From: Deltaproteobacteria bacterium
GTDB lineage: Bacteria; Myxococcota_A; UBA9160; SZUA-336
Reading direction: 5' to 3'
Length of the DNA stretch: 64,000 bases
Assembly (NCBI GenBank): GCA_029261925.1
Contig: JAJDAJ010000020.1
Span: 35,685-99,684 of the forward strand
Shown here: piece by piece, positions 16,397 to 25,513 of the stretch
Position numbering within the stretch: position 1 is the stretch's first letter
Layout of the letters: each line of letters starts with the position of its first letter
Position numbers and translations under genes: made by a program
The notes under the pieces: model-generated
What the model was told of the DNA's origin: nothing
The model's database searches: none
What the model saw: only the letters and a program-made list of their open reading frames with translations

Positions 16397-17530
16397 GTGA
16401 GCGCCCTGCCCCGGACCCTGCTGGTGCCCAGCGCGCGACTCGCGCGCCGCACCCCGGCGCAGGTGAGCCGCGAGCTGCGCGAGCTGCTGCGCGGCGGCGC
16501 GCCGTTCGAGATCGGCGGCAGCGCCCGCAGCAGCCCGGCACGGCTGCTGGCGCGCTACCCGGCCCGGGCGAAGCTCTCGCTCTTCGACACCACGTTCTAC
16601 CTGTCGGCACCGCGGCAGAATCCCGACCTGCGCTTCTGCGTCAGCTACGTGGTGCAGCCGCGCGCGCGCGGCGGTGGGCCCGCGGTCTTCGCCCGCATCT
16701 TCTACAAGGACGTGTCGCTGCTCTGGCGCTCCGCGTCGCACTACCTGAATCAGCCGTGGGGCAAGTGGATCGGCAAGGGCGCGGTGCGCAGCACCGAGCA
16801 GGACGGCTACATCGTCGAGAGCTCGGCCGAGGAGACCACGGACCTGCCGCTGGAGATCCAGACCGCCCTGGAGCTGTACAACCAGGGCGCGCAGCGCGTT
16901 CCCACCGACCACGTGGCGGTCGAGCGGGTGCTACGCCGGGGACCCGAGGGCCGGATCGAGCCCTACCGGGACTTCAGCGGACCGCGCGAGCGCGCAGCAG
17001 CCCGCCGCGGGGGCCGCATCAACGGCGGACGACCGGTCGCGCGCTTCACGCGCCGGGGCGACCCGGGCTCGCTGCGCTTCGCGCGCGGCTACGAGCCGGA
17101 CCTGCGCGACGGTGTGGTCGAGCGCGCCGTCACCACCAGCCGCCTGTACGGCGGGCGCGTGCGTCGCTTCCGCATCCTGTCGACCAACCAGCGCATCCAG
17201 TACATGTTCTTCGCCGGACGCCGGCAGGTCTGGATCGGACCGCCGCAGGCCACCACGACGGAGCTGATGAGCTTCGGAGTGCGCACGGTCGACGTGCGCT
17301 GCGACGAGTGGCTGTGCATCCCCGCGTTCGAGTACCACTTCATCGACGAGAGCCTCGACCCCCCTGCCCTGCACAGCCAGATCCCCGAGGGCTTCGCCGG
17401 GGAGCCCAGCGAGGTGGACCCGATCCGGGCCGACGCCTCGGCCTGGCTGGAGCGCCTGCCGGTGGTGCGGGACTTTCGCCGCGAGATTCTCGGCAGACGC
17501 CGCAACTCCCCGGGCCGCCGGCGGTTGTGA
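16397..17530 (+). CDS. Protein of unknown function, 377 residues
   Basis: I do not recognise a family. GTG at 16397 (or TTG at 16379) opens a soluble protein rich in Arg. Recognisable stretches are an aromatic-rich block around [32 protein letters not shown], a [27 protein letters not shown] block, and a C-terminal part with two nearby cysteines in [20 protein letters not shown]. The strand-rich middle ([23 protein letters not shown]) hints at a beta-barrel or lipocalin-like fold. There is no signal peptide and no membrane span. It follows the MDR oxidoreductase by 40 bp and could share its transcript. Confidence 0.7.
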   Translation: MSALPRTLLVPSARLARRTPAQVSRELRELLRGGAPFEIGGSARSSPARLLARYPARAKLSLFDTTFYLSAPRQNPDLRFCVSYVVQPRARGGGPAVFARIFYKDVSLLWRSASHYLNQPWGKWIGKGAVRSTEQDGYIVESSAEETTDLPLEIQTALELYNQGAQRVPTDHVAVERVLRRGPEGRIEPYRDFSGPRERAAARRGGRINGGRPVARFTRRGDPGSLRFARGYEPDLRDGVVERAVTTSRLYGGRVRRFRILSTNQRIQYMFFAGRRQVWIGPPQATTTELMSFGVRTVDVRCDEWLCIPAFEYHFIDESLDPPALHSQIPEGFAGEPSEVDPIRADASAWLERLPVVRDFRREILGRRRNSPGRRRL

Positions 17531-17594
17531 CCCGTTGACCCCGGGGCCGTGGGGTGGTCCACTGTCCCGCGGGCACACGAGGAGGGCGATGGGG

Positions 17595-18596
17595 ATGCGC
17601 AAGCTTGTTCTGGGGATGGGGCTGGGAATCGGGCTTCTGGCCGGGCTCTCGCTGCTGGGGGCGAGCCAGGCCGAGGCGGCGGTCACCATGAGCGGCGACG
17701 AGTGCGGCCCGGAGGCGCCCTGCGTCTTCGAGTGCTTGCAGGTATGGAGCGACACCGTCCAGGCCTGCATCGCCGCCGGAGAGCCCCGTGCGGCCTGCTG
17801 GTCGCGCGGTCAGATGGCACGTGAGATCTGCGTGCTGGAGCGCTGCGAGCCGGGTCCGCGCTGCGAGAAGCGCTGCGCCTGGCGCGCCCAGCACCTGTTC
17901 TGGCGCTGTCTGGAGTCCGGCCAGCCGCGCGAGGTCTGCGTGGAGCACGCGGGCTCGGCGCTGCGCACCTGCATCGCTCGCTACTGCGAGCCCTGCGCGT
18001 GTCCGAGGATCTACGCGCCGGTCTGCGGTGCCGACGGCATGACCTACCCGAACGCCTGCGAGGCCCGCTGCGCCGGCGTCGACATCGCGCACGAGGGCGA
18101 GTGCCGCGAGGACATGTGCCGCTCCAACAAGGACTGCGCGGACGGCGAGGTCTGCCACCCGCGACAGCACGAGTGCATGCCCGAGTGCTCGATCGCCTGC
18201 CTGGTGCCCGATCCGGTCTGCGGCGTGGACGGCAACACGTACGTCTGCGGTGTGGAGGACGCGTTCTGCCACGGCGTGGACGTGGCCCATCCGGGGCCCT
18301 GCCGCGAGCCCTGCTTCTGCCCGCAGATCTATGACCCGGTCTGCGGTGCGGACGGCAGCACCTACGGGAACGCCTGCGAGGCGCGCTGCGCCGGCGTGGA
18401 GATCACGCACGACGGCGAGTGCGGCCTCTGCGCGCAGCTCGGTGTCCCGTCGGAGGTCTGCCCCCTGATCCTCTGCGCCCCCGAGGGCGGGGACCCGGTG
18501 TGCGGAAGCGACGGCGCGACCTACCCGAACGCCTGCATGGCGTGCTGCGGCGCCGGAGTCGAGGTCGCGCACGAGGGCGAGTGCGCGCCCCGCTAG
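17595..18596 (+). CDS. Secreted multi-Kazal serine-protease-inhibitor-like protein
   Basis: ATG at 17595, eight bases after a GGAGGG site, encodes a signal peptide ([21 protein letters not shown]...ASQAEA, cleavage near 24-25) and about 308 mature residues very rich in cysteine. Four Kazal-type repeats follow the pattern C-x-P-x-x-Y/D-x-PVCG-x-DG-x-TY-x-NAC-x-x-x-C-x(8)-H-x-G-x-C: about residues 133-172, 190-230, 236-272 and 280-325. Before them is a separate Cys-rich helical region (ECLQVW...[23 protein letters not shown]) of unknown type. Kazal domains inhibit serine proteases by a reactive loop. In bacteria they are found in myxobacteria and planctomycetes and may guard against proteases of prey or competitors. 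Confidence 0.88.
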   Translation: MRKLVLGMGLGIGLLAGLSLLGASQAEAAVTMSGDECGPEAPCVFECLQVWSDTVQACIAAGEPRAACWSRGQMAREICVLERCEPGPRCEKRCAWRAQHLFWRCLESGQPREVCVEHAGSALRTCIARYCEPCACPRIYAPVCGADGMTYPNACEARCAGVDIAHEGECREDMCRSNKDCADGEVCHPRQHECMPECSIACLVPDPVCGVDGNTYVCGVEDAFCHGVDVAHPGPCREPCFCPQIYDPVCGADGSTYGNACEARCAGVEITHDGECGLCAQLGVPSEVCPLILCAPEGGDPVCGSDGATYPNACMACCGAGVEVAHEGECAPR

Positions 18597-18628
18597 GGAG
18601 CCACCGCCGACTGCACGAGCAGTGTGAC

Positions 18629-18664
18629 GATCCCCGGGGCGGCGCCCGCGCCGTCCCGGGGATC
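18629..18664 (+). terminator. Strong hairpin after the Kazal gene
   Basis: Bases 18629-18644 pair with 18649-18664 across the four-base loop CCCG, giving 16 bp with one G-U pair. It lies 33 bases after the Kazal stop and 21 before the next start. No T-run follows, so it may act as a stem-type terminator or mRNA 3' stabiliser. Confidence 0.55.
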
Positions 18665-18684
18665 CTGGCCACACGGGAGCGGGC

Positions 18685-19731
18685 TTGCGCGTCTACCTGA
18701 CGCTCGACTTCCGGAACGACCCCGCGCGGCGGCGCCCCTGGCGCGAGTTCTGGGAGGACGGCCTCTGGCTGCTCTGCGAGGCCGAGGCCATGGGCTTCGA
18801 CGGCGTGCTCGTGCAGGAGCACTTCTTCCAGCCCGACGGCTACGGCCCGTCGATCACCGCCTTCCTGACGCTGCTGGCGGAGCGCACGCGGCGCGTGCGC
18901 ATCGGTTCCTACCTGCACATCCTGCCGCTGCACCACCCCGCGCGCCTGGCCCAGGAGTGCGCGGTGCTCGACCACCTCAGCGAGGGCCGACTCGACGTGA
19001 CCGTGGGGCTCGGGCACAGCCTGGCGGAGTACCGCGCCTTCGGCGTCGACCCGCGGCGGCGGCCCTCGCGCATGGAGGAGGGCCTGCAGCTGCTCAGGCT
19101 CGCCTGGACCGAGCACCCGTTCAGCTTCCGCGGTGCCCACTACGCGGTCGACAACCTCGAGGTACGGCCCGAGCCGCTCCAGCAGCCCCATCCCCCGCTC
19201 TGGGTCGGCGTCACGAGTGCGGCTGCCGCGGAGCGCGCGGGGCGCCACGGCACACACCTGGCCGCCGCCTCGACCGAGCCCGAGGTGTACCGCGCCTATC
19301 GCGACGGCCTGGCGAGCGGCGGCCACGACCCCGCCGCGGCGCGCGTCTCGGGCACGCTCACCCTGACCGCGACGCGCGAGGATCCCGAGCGCGTCTGGCA
19401 GCGCAACCGCCGGCTTTACTTCGACCGCTGGGATTTCTACCGGCGCATCCGCGAGGAGCTCGGCGATCCCGCCCTGGCGGTCGCCGCGTCCCGCAACGGC
19501 GAGACGAGCCGCGAGGCGGCCCCGAGCCCCGAGACCTACCGCGGCAACGAGCTGATCGGCGAGCCCGCGGTGCTGCTGGCCGCGCTCGAGCCGCTGGCGC
19601 GCGACCTCGGCTGGACCGACTTCGTGCTCAACGGCCCGGCCTCGGGCATCGACTGGCGCGGCGAGGGCCACGCCAGCGTGAAGCTCTTCGCGGAGCAGGT
19701 CCTGCCCGTGCTGAAGGGCTGGACGCCCTGA
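18685..19731 (+). CDS. LLM-class flavin-dependent oxidoreductase (luciferase-like monooxygenase family)
   Basis: The 348-residue TIM-barrel protein has the bacterial luciferase/F420-dependent reductase pattern: DGVLVQEHFFQPDGYGPSITAFLTLLAERTRRVRIGSYLHILPLHHPARLAQECAVLDHLSEGRLDVTVGLGH, which carries the FMN or F420 binding strands and the EHHF-like motif at strand two. A later PPLWVGVTSAAAAERAGRHG segment is the phosphate-binding strand. The TTG start at 18685 gives RVYLTLDF as the first strand, as expected. Enzymes of this family oxidise or hydroxylate small organic compounds with FMNH2 or F420H2; the substrate is unknown. It is converging on the lipoprotein gene at 19753. Confidence 0.88.
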   Translation: MRVYLTLDFRNDPARRRPWREFWEDGLWLLCEAEAMGFDGVLVQEHFFQPDGYGPSITAFLTLLAERTRRVRIGSYLHILPLHHPARLAQECAVLDHLSEGRLDVTVGLGHSLAEYRAFGVDPRRRPSRMEEGLQLLRLAWTEHPFSFRGAHYAVDNLEVRPEPLQQPHPPLWVGVTSAAAAERAGRHGTHLAAASTEPEVYRAYRDGLASGGHDPAAARVSGTLTLTATREDPERVWQRNRRLYFDRWDFYRRIREELGDPALAVAASRNGETSREAAPSPETYRGNELIGEPAVLLAALEPLARDLGWTDFVLNGPASGIDWRGEGHASVKLFAEQVLPVLKGWTP

Positions 19732-19749
19732 GCCAGCCTCCGGGCTGGC
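19732..19749. terminator. Short hairpin between converging genes
   Basis: GCCAGCC (19732-19738) pairs with GGCTGGC (19743-19749) around a four-base loop, directly between the stop of the 18685 gene and the stop of the 19753 gene. It could stop transcription from both sides. Confidence 0.45.
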
Positions 19750-19752
19750 CTG

Positions 19753-20112
19753 CTAGCGCAGCCAGCCGGGCGGCACGTCGGCCCGGCGAGCCTCGTGCTG
19801 GAGCGCGCCGAGCTCGTCCTCGAGCGCCTCGGCCTGCTCCTCGTAGCGCTCGATCTGGCGCTCGAGGCTCTCCTCGCGCGCCGAGACCGAGCGGTCGAAC
19901 GAGGCCGGGAGCGACCAGATCTCCTCGCGCTTGCGCTCGATGCTCGCCTCGAGCTGCTCGATGCGCTGCTCGAGCGAGCGCGCCTCGGCACGCCACTGCG
20001 CCTCGGTCCGACCACCGCGCCGCTCGGCCCCGTCGCCGGGATCGAGCTCGATGGACAGGTCACACGCGGCGAGCAGCGCCGCAGCCAGGATCAGCCAGCG
20101 AAGTCCGTGCAT
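19753..20112 (-). CDS. Small coiled-coil lipoprotein
   Basis: The 119-residue protein has a lipoprotein signal: MHGLRWLILAAALLAAC, with LLAAC as lipobox and Cys17 as the modified residue. Residue +2 is Asp, the inner-membrane retention signal in enterobacteria, though sorting rules differ in other phyla. From about residue 38 to 108 it is a nearly uninterrupted charged heptad-type coiled coil (QWRAEARSLEQRIEQLEASIERKREEI..., SAREESLERQIERYEEQAEALEDELGAL). No enzyme motif is present. It probably makes an oligomeric periplasmic stalk or partner. Function is unknown. Confidence 0.75.
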   Translation of the reverse strand: MHGLRWLILAAALLAACDLSIELDPGDGAERRGGRTEAQWRAEARSLEQRIEQLEASIERKREEIWSLPASFDRSVSAREESLERQIERYEEQAEALEDELGALQHEARRADVPPGWLR

Positions 20113-20204
20113 GCCGGGCGTTTCGGCCGCCGCCCGCGCGGTCCTGAGCGTGGCGAGCCCTTCGGCTGCGGTGCACGTGCGTCACCCGACGACGCGCGCG
20201 CGTC

Positions 20205-20672
20205 TCAGGGCGCCACGGAGTCGGGCCGCTCGAAGCCGGCCGGTCGGTAGACCCCGACGCAGAGATTCTCGTGCATGCCGTGGCCGATCTCCCCGCTGTC
20301 GAGCTCGAAGCGACACAGGGTCTCGTTGAGGCCGACCCACGGCGCGCGCGCCCCGGGCGTGCTCATGTCATGCACCACGCCCTCGACCTTCAGCGGGCCC
20401 TGGTAGACCCCGTGGCCCCACTCGCCGTCGTAGCGATAGCCCGAGCCCGCGAACAGGTACAGCGTGCGCAGGGGAATGCTCGTGGCCCGGATCTCCTGGC
20501 CCGAGGGGTGGGTCAGGCGCGTCACCGCGCGCTCGATCTCGCGGGTGCCCGACCGGTAGGTGATGTCGATCTCGGCGTGACCGAGCGCCTCGACCCCCTT
20601 GTCGACGCCGAGGTTCCAGACGCGAGCCGCCTCCTCGACGATCCGGTTGCCATCGCCGTCCTCATCGACCAT
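20205..20672 (-). CDS. Unknown 155-residue protein, possibly C-terminal fragment of a DUF7064/7065-like protein
   Basis: The ATG at 20672 follows an in-frame TAG about 80 bases upstream, so the gene cannot extend far. The sequence has no signal peptide. The run SGYRYDGEWGHGVYQGPLKVEGVV...SGEIGHGMHENLCVGVYRPAGF recalls the tail of a larger (about 350 residue) family found with steroid and hydrocarbon oxidation genes, in which a GHG-GPL-GF pattern ends the protein. If so, the first half is missing and this may be a remnant. That family link is from memory and uncertain. It is divergent from the carboxylase operon. Confidence 0.5.
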   Translation of the reverse strand: MVDEDGDGNRIVEEAARVWNLGVDKGVEALGHAEIDITYRSGTREIERAVTRLTHPSGQEIRATSIPLRTLYLFAGSGYRYDGEWGHGVYQGPLKVEGVVHDMSTPGARAPWVGLNETLCRFELDSGEIGHGMHENLCVGVYRPAGFERPDSVAP

Positions 20673-20746
20673 GAGCCGCCTGCGGCCACTACCCGCACAT
20701 GCGAGCCAGCCCCCGCTGGCCTATCGTTGCCCGGCCCCCGCAGACC

Positions 20747-22345
20747 ATGCCCGTGCTGCAATCCTCCATCGAATCCGGCAGCGAGGCCTGCCGGGCCAAT
20801 CGAGAGGCCTATCAGGCCCTGCTCGCGACGCTGCGCGCTCGCCAGGCTCACGTGGTGGACGGGGGTCGCGAGCGCGCCATCGAGCGGCATCGATCCCGGG
20901 GCAAGTACCTGCCGCGCGAGCGCATCGACATGGTCGTCGACGCCGGCACGCCGTTCCTGGAGCTCTCCACGCTGGCCGGCTTCGGTCAGTACGACGACGA
21001 GGTCCCCGGGGCGGCCATCGTCACCGGGATCGGCATCGTCGCCGGGGTGCCGTGCATGTTCATCGCGAACGACGCCACGGTGAAGGGCGGCACGCTGCTG
21101 CCCGCCTCGATCAAGAAGCACGTGCGCGCCCAGCAGATCGCCGAGGAGAACCGCCTGCCGACGATCTACCTCGTCGACAGCGGCGGCGCATTCCTGCCGC
21201 TGCAGGACGAGGTGTTCCCCGACAAGGACCACTTCGGCGGCACCTTCTGGCGCCAGGCCCGGATGTCCGCGGCGGGGCTGCCGCAGCTCTCGGTCGTGCT
21301 CGGCGGCTGCACGGCGGGCGGCGCGTACGTGCCCGCGCTCAGCGACGAGGTCGTGATCGTCAAGGGCATCGGCCGCATCTTCCTCGGGGGACCCCCGATC
21401 GTGAAGGCCGCGCTCGGCGAGGTCATCGACGCCGAGAGCCTGGGGGGCGCCGAGCTGCACACCTTCGAGTCCGGCGTGGCCGACCACATCGCGTACGACG
21501 AGCCCGAGGCCTACGGCATCCTGCGCGACATCGTGGCGGGCCTGAACCAGCCCGGCATCGCGGCACCGCCCCACGCGCCGGGCCCTCCCCTGCTGCCTCC
21601 CGAGAGCATCGGCGCCGTGATCCCCCACGACGCGCGCGTGCCCTTCGACGTGCGCGAGGTGATCGCGCGGCTGGTAGACGGCTCGGAGCTCCAGGAGTTC
21701 AAGCCGCGCTGGGGCGAGTCGCTGGTCACCGGAACCGCGCGCCTGCACGGCTACCCGGTCGGGATCGTGGCCAACAACGGCATCATCTTCGCCGAGTCCG
21801 CGCTCAAGGCCACACAGTTCATCGAGATGTGCGGCCAGCGGCGCGTCCCCCTGCTCTTCCTGCAGAACACCTCGGGCTACATGGTCGGGCGCGACTCCGA
21901 GATCGCCGGCATCGCGAAGCACGGCGCGAAGATGGTCAGCGCCGTGGCGAACGCCAGCGTGCCGAAGCTGACGGTCCTGGTCGGCGGCTCGTACGGCGCG
22001 GGCAACTACGGAATGTGCGGCCGCGGCTTCCAGCCGCGCTTCCTGTTCGCCTGGCCGAACTCGCGCATCGCCACGATGAGCGCCCAGACGGCCCAGACCG
22101 TGCTGGTCGACGTGCGCCGCGGCGGCCTCGACGCCGGCAGCGTCGACGAGGCCGAGATCGAGGCGCTGCGCCGCGAGGTCGGTGAGCAGTACGAGCGGCA
22201 GAGCGATCCCTACTACGCGACCTCGCGCATCTGGGACGACGGCCTGATCGAGCCCGGGCAGACCCGCGACGTGCTCGGACTCTGCCTCGCACTGGCGGCC
22301 CGGGCGCCCGGCACCCCGGGACCCTTCCGCGTGTTCCGGATGTGA
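20747..22345 (+). CDS. Acyl-CoA carboxylase beta (carboxyltransferase) subunit, methylcrotonyl-CoA type
   Basis: The 532-residue protein transfers CO2 from carboxybiotin to an acyl-CoA. The N-terminal carboxyltransferase half has RIDMVVDAGTPFLELSTLAGFGQYDDEVPGAAIVTGIG and the oxyanion block DSGGAFLPLQDEVFPDKDHFGGTFWRQARMSAAGLPQ. The latter is close to the IDSGGAxLPxQxEVFPDxxHFGRxFxNQAxMSxxGIPQ pattern of methylcrotonoyl-CoA carboxylase beta. The C-terminal half has QNTSGYMVGRDSEIAGIAKHGAKMVSAVANASVPKLTVLVGGSYGAGNYGMCGR. ATG at 20747 is the first suitable Met. It is followed 11 bp later by the biotin-carrying alpha subunit. Role in leucine or acyclic terpene degradation is likely; propionyl- or geranyl-CoA cannot be excluded. 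Confidence 0.9.
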   Translation: MPVLQSSIESGSEACRANREAYQALLATLRARQAHVVDGGRERAIERHRSRGKYLPRERIDMVVDAGTPFLELSTLAGFGQYDDEVPGAAIVTGIGIVAGVPCMFIANDATVKGGTLLPASIKKHVRAQQIAEENRLPTIYLVDSGGAFLPLQDEVFPDKDHFGGTFWRQARMSAAGLPQLSVVLGGCTAGGAYVPALSDEVVIVKGIGRIFLGGPPIVKAALGEVIDAESLGGAELHTFESGVADHIAYDEPEAYGILRDIVAGLNQPGIAAPPHAPGPPLLPPESIGAVIPHDARVPFDVREVIARLVDGSELQEFKPRWGESLVTGTARLHGYPVGIVANNGIIFAESALKATQFIEMCGQRRVPLLFLQNTSGYMVGRDSEIAGIAKHGAKMVSAVANASVPKLTVLVGGSYGAGNYGMCGRGFQPRFLFAWPNSRIATMSAQTAQTVLVDVRRGGLDAGSVDEAEIEALRREVGEQYERQSDPYYATSRIWDDGLIEPGQTRDVLGLCLALAARAPGTPGPFRVFRM

Positions 22346-22355
22346 GGGGGCCCGC

Positions 22356-24380
22356 GTGTTCCGCCGCGTCCTGATCGCCAACCGCGCCGAGATCGCCCTG
22401 CGCGTGATGCGTACCTGCGCGCGGCTCGGCGTGGAGACCGTGGCGGTTCACTCGGCGGCGGACGCCGACGCGCTGCACGCGCGCTCGGCCGACCGCGCGC
22501 TCGCGCTGGCCGGCGAGCGCCCGGGCGAGGGCTACCTCGACGTCGAGCAGCTGGTCGCGGCCGCGCGCAGCAGCGGCGCCGACGCCCTGCACCCGGGCTA
22601 CGGCTTCCTCTCGGAGAGCCCCACGCTCGCACGCGCCTGCGAGGCCGCCGGCATCGTCTTCGTGGGCCCGCACGTCGAGGCGCTGCGGCGCATGGGCTCG
22701 AAGATCGAGGCGCGACGCATCGCGGCGGCGCACGGGGTACCGGTGGTGCCCGGATACGATGGCGATGCCCAGGACGACGCGACGCTGAGCGCGGCCGCCC
22801 GCGAGATCGGCTTCCCGGTGATGATCAAGGCCAGCGCGGGCGGCGGGGGGCGCGGTATCCGCATCGTCGAGGACCCCGCGGCCCTCGAGCGCGCCTGCGC
22901 GCAGGCGCGCAGCGAGGCCGAGCGCGCCTTCGGCGACGGCAGCCTGATCGTGGAGCGCTACGTGCGCCGGCCGCGCCACGTCGAGGTGCAGCTGGCCGGC
23001 GACCGCCACGGTCAGCTGCTGCACCTCTTCGAGCGCGACTGCTCCGTGCAGCGTCGCCACCAGAAGCTGGTCGAGGAGGCGCCGGCGCCCGGCCTCGACC
23101 CCGGCCTGCGCGAGCGCCTGCTCGCGGCTGCACTGAAGCTCGGCCGCGCGATCGGCTACGACTCGGTCGGCACGGTCGAGTTCGTGCTCGACGCCGCCGC
23201 CGGCGAGGCCTTCTTCTGCGAGATGAACACGCGGCTGCAGGTCGAGCACCCGACCACCGAGCACGTGACCGGCCTGGACCTCGTCGAGCTGCAGCTGCGC
23301 GCGGCCGCAGGCGAGCCGCTCGGGCTCACCCAGGACGACGTGCGCCTGCAGGGCTGGGCGATCGAGGTGCGGCTCAACGCCGAGGACCCGTCGCGCGGCT
23401 TCGCGCCGCGCACCGGTCGGATCGCGCGCGTGGACTGGCCCACCGAGCCCAACCGCACCGGAACCTCCGCGCCGGTGCGCGTCGACACCGGCTTCGAGAG
23501 CGGCAGCGAGATCAGCGCCCACTACGACTCGCTGGTCGCGAAGCTGATCACCTCGGGGGCGACGCGCGAGCAGGCGCTGGGGCGCATGCGCGAGGCGCTC
23601 GACGACACCCTGCTGATCGGGCCCGGGACCAATGCCGGGCTGCTGCGCGCGCTCGTGGCGCACCCCGCCTTCGTCGCGGGCGAGCTGACGACCGGATTCC
23701 TAGAGCAGCACCTCGCGGATGGCTTCGAAGCCGCTGATTCCGGAGAGCTTCCGGATCACGCCGTGGCCGCACTGGCCTGCCTGGCGCCGGAGCCCGGCGG
23801 CGCCGACCCCGGTCCGTGGGGCGGGCTCGGGGCCTGGCGCCTGCTCGAGCCGGCAGGTGCTCCCGCGCGCCAGCCCGTGTACCTGGAGCGCGGCCGCGAG
23901 CGCTTCGAGCTGCACCGCGTCGGTGAGACCGCCATCGACGCCGGCGACGGGCCGGTCGCGGCGAGCGCGCGCTGGCTGGACGCACGCTGGCTCCAGGTCG
24001 AGCACGCGGGCGGCCGCGAGCGCATCCGCGCGGGTCGCAGCGGGGACCAGGTGTCGCTGATCCGCGACGGGCGCCGCTCCACGTGGCGCCGGGTACCGGC
24101 CGAGCGCGCGTGGCGTGAGCGCGAGGCCGGGGCGGGCGCGCTCGCCGGGGCGATCGCCGCGCCCTTCCCCGGTCAGATCGTCGAGCTGCGCACCAAGCCG
24201 GGCGAGCGCGTCGCCGCGGGCGACGTGCTGGTCGTGCTCGAGGCCATGAAGATGCACCACGATCTGGCGGCGACCGGCGCCGGCGTGGTCGCTGGTGTTC
24301 ACTGCACCCCGGGCCAGGCGGTGGCCGCGGGCGAGGTCCTGGTGACCTTCGAGGCCGCCGAGCCCGAGGCGAGCCAATGA
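22356..24380 (+). CDS. Acyl-CoA carboxylase alpha subunit (biotin carboxylase plus biotin carrier)
   Basis: The 674-residue protein carries the ATP-grasp biotin carboxylase module first: FRRVLIANRAEIALRVMRTC at the start, GYGFLSES, the ATP loop KASAGGGGRGIRIV, the NTRLQVEHPTTEHVTGLDLV active-site strand and QGWAIEVRLNAEDP. A linker or BT domain spans about residues 460-590, and the biotin carrier ends the protein with VLEAMKMHHDL, where the Lys of AMKM is biotinylated. The GTG start at 22356 fits the conserved first strand. It pairs with the upstream beta subunit, and its stop overlaps the acyl-CoA dehydrogenase start by four bases. Confidence 0.93.
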   Translation: MFRRVLIANRAEIALRVMRTCARLGVETVAVHSAADADALHARSADRALALAGERPGEGYLDVEQLVAAARSSGADALHPGYGFLSESPTLARACEAAGIVFVGPHVEALRRMGSKIEARRIAAAHGVPVVPGYDGDAQDDATLSAAAREIGFPVMIKASAGGGGRGIRIVEDPAALERACAQARSEAERAFGDGSLIVERYVRRPRHVEVQLAGDRHGQLLHLFERDCSVQRRHQKLVEEAPAPGLDPGLRERLLAAALKLGRAIGYDSVGTVEFVLDAAAGEAFFCEMNTRLQVEHPTTEHVTGLDLVELQLRAAAGEPLGLTQDDVRLQGWAIEVRLNAEDPSRGFAPRTGRIARVDWPTEPNRTGTSAPVRVDTGFESGSEISAHYDSLVAKLITSGATREQALGRMREALDDTLLIGPGTNAGLLRALVAHPAFVAGELTTGFLEQHLADGFEAADSGELPDHAVAALACLAPEPGGADPGPWGGLGAWRLLEPAGAPARQPVYLERGRERFELHRVGETAIDAGDGPVAASARWLDARWLQVEHAGGRERIRAGRSGDQVSLIRDGRRSTWRRVPAERAWREREAGAGALAGAIAAPFPGQIVELRTKPGERVAAGDVLVVLEAMKMHHDLAATGAGVVAGVHCTPGQAVAAGEVLVTFEAAEPEASQ

Positions 24381-25513
24381 GGTCACCCTATCTCGACGAG
24401 GATCTCGAGGCGCTGCAGCGTCAGACCCTGAGCTGGGTGGCGGCCGAGGTCGTGCCGCAGGCCCCCGGGTGGGAGCGCGAGGGCAGCGTGCCGCGCGAGA
24501 TCCTGCTGCAGATGGGCGAGCTGGGCTTCCTGGGCCTGCGCGCTCCGGCGAGCCACGGCGGCCTGGAGCGTGGCGCGCTCTGGTCGGCCGTGTTCTCCGA
24601 GGCGCTCGCGAGCTCCACCTTCGGCGGCTTCGAGGTGACGGTGCTCGTGCACACGGACATGGCGTCGCCGCACCTGATCCACTCCGGAACGCCGGAGCAG
24701 CACGCGCGCTGGCTCGACGCCGTGATCCAGGGCCGCGTGCGGACGGCGATCGCGGTCAGCGAGCCGGCGGCGGGCTCGGACGTCGCGGGCATGCGAACGG
24801 CGGCGCGCCGCGACGGCGGCGACTGGGTGATCGACGGCTCCAAGCTCTTCATCACCAACGGCATCTCGGCCGACCTGCTGATCGTGGCCGCGCGCACCAA
24901 CCCCGACGACCCGCGGGGCCTGTCCATGTTCCTGGTGGAGAAGGACGCGCCGGGACTCAGCGTGTCGCGCAAGCTCGACAAGCACGGCTGGCTCAGCTCC
25001 GACACCGCCGAGCTGGCCTTCGACGGCTGCCGGGTCGGGGCCGACGCGCTGCTGGGCACCGAGCACCGCGGCTTCTACGAGATCATGCGGAACTTCCAGA
25101 ACGAGCGTCTGGTCCTGTCGGGCATGGCGGTGGGCGCCTCGCAGAAGGCCCTGGAGCTGACGTACGCCTGGACGCGGGAGCGCCGCGCCTTCGGCGGCGT
25201 GCTCTACGATCAGCAGACGATCCGCCAGCGCCTGGCGATGCTGCAGGCGCGCGTCGATGCCGCGCGACTGCTGCTGTACCACAGCGGCTGGCTGATGGAG
25301 CGCGGCGTGGACGCCACCCGCGAGGTCTCCGAGCTCAAGGCGCTCTCGTGCGAGCTGGCCAACGAGGTCATGTACGACTGCGTGCAGTTCCACGGCGGCG
25401 TGGGTTACATGCGCGAGTCCGCGATCGAGCGCATGTCGCGCGACGCCAGGGTGCTCTCGATCGGGGGCGGCGCGACCGAGGTCATGCTCGAGGAAGTCTC
25501 CAAACGCTTGTGA
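24377..25513 (+). CDS. Acyl-CoA dehydrogenase
   Basis: The 378-residue flavoenzyme introduces an alpha,beta double bond into acyl-CoA. The standard blocks are present: AIAVSEPAAGSDVAGMRTAARRDGGDWVIDGSKLFITNG in the middle beta domain, NFQNERLVLSGMAVG, RRAFGGVLYDQQTIRQRLA, and the C-terminal QFHGGVGYMRESAIERMSRDARVLSIGGGATEVMLEE. The usual catalytic Glu region is ESAIERMSRDAR, close to the isovaleryl- or citronellyl-CoA branch, which makes sense beside a methylcrotonyl-type carboxylase. It is the last gene of the 20747-25513 operon, and its stop codon lies inside the left arm of the large inverted repeat. Confidence 0.93.
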   Translation: MRSPYLDEDLEALQRQTLSWVAAEVVPQAPGWEREGSVPREILLQMGELGFLGLRAPASHGGLERGALWSAVFSEALASSTFGGFEVTVLVHTDMASPHLIHSGTPEQHARWLDAVIQGRVRTAIAVSEPAAGSDVAGMRTAARRDGGDWVIDGSKLFITNGISADLLIVAARTNPDDPRGLSMFLVEKDAPGLSVSRKLDKHGWLSSDTAELAFDGCRVGADALLGTEHRGFYEIMRNFQNERLVLSGMAVGASQKALELTYAWTRERRAFGGVLYDQQTIRQRLAMLQARVDAARLLLYHSGWLMERGVDATREVSELKALSCELANEVMYDCVQFHGGVGYMRESAIERMSRDARVLSIGGGATEVMLEEVSKRL

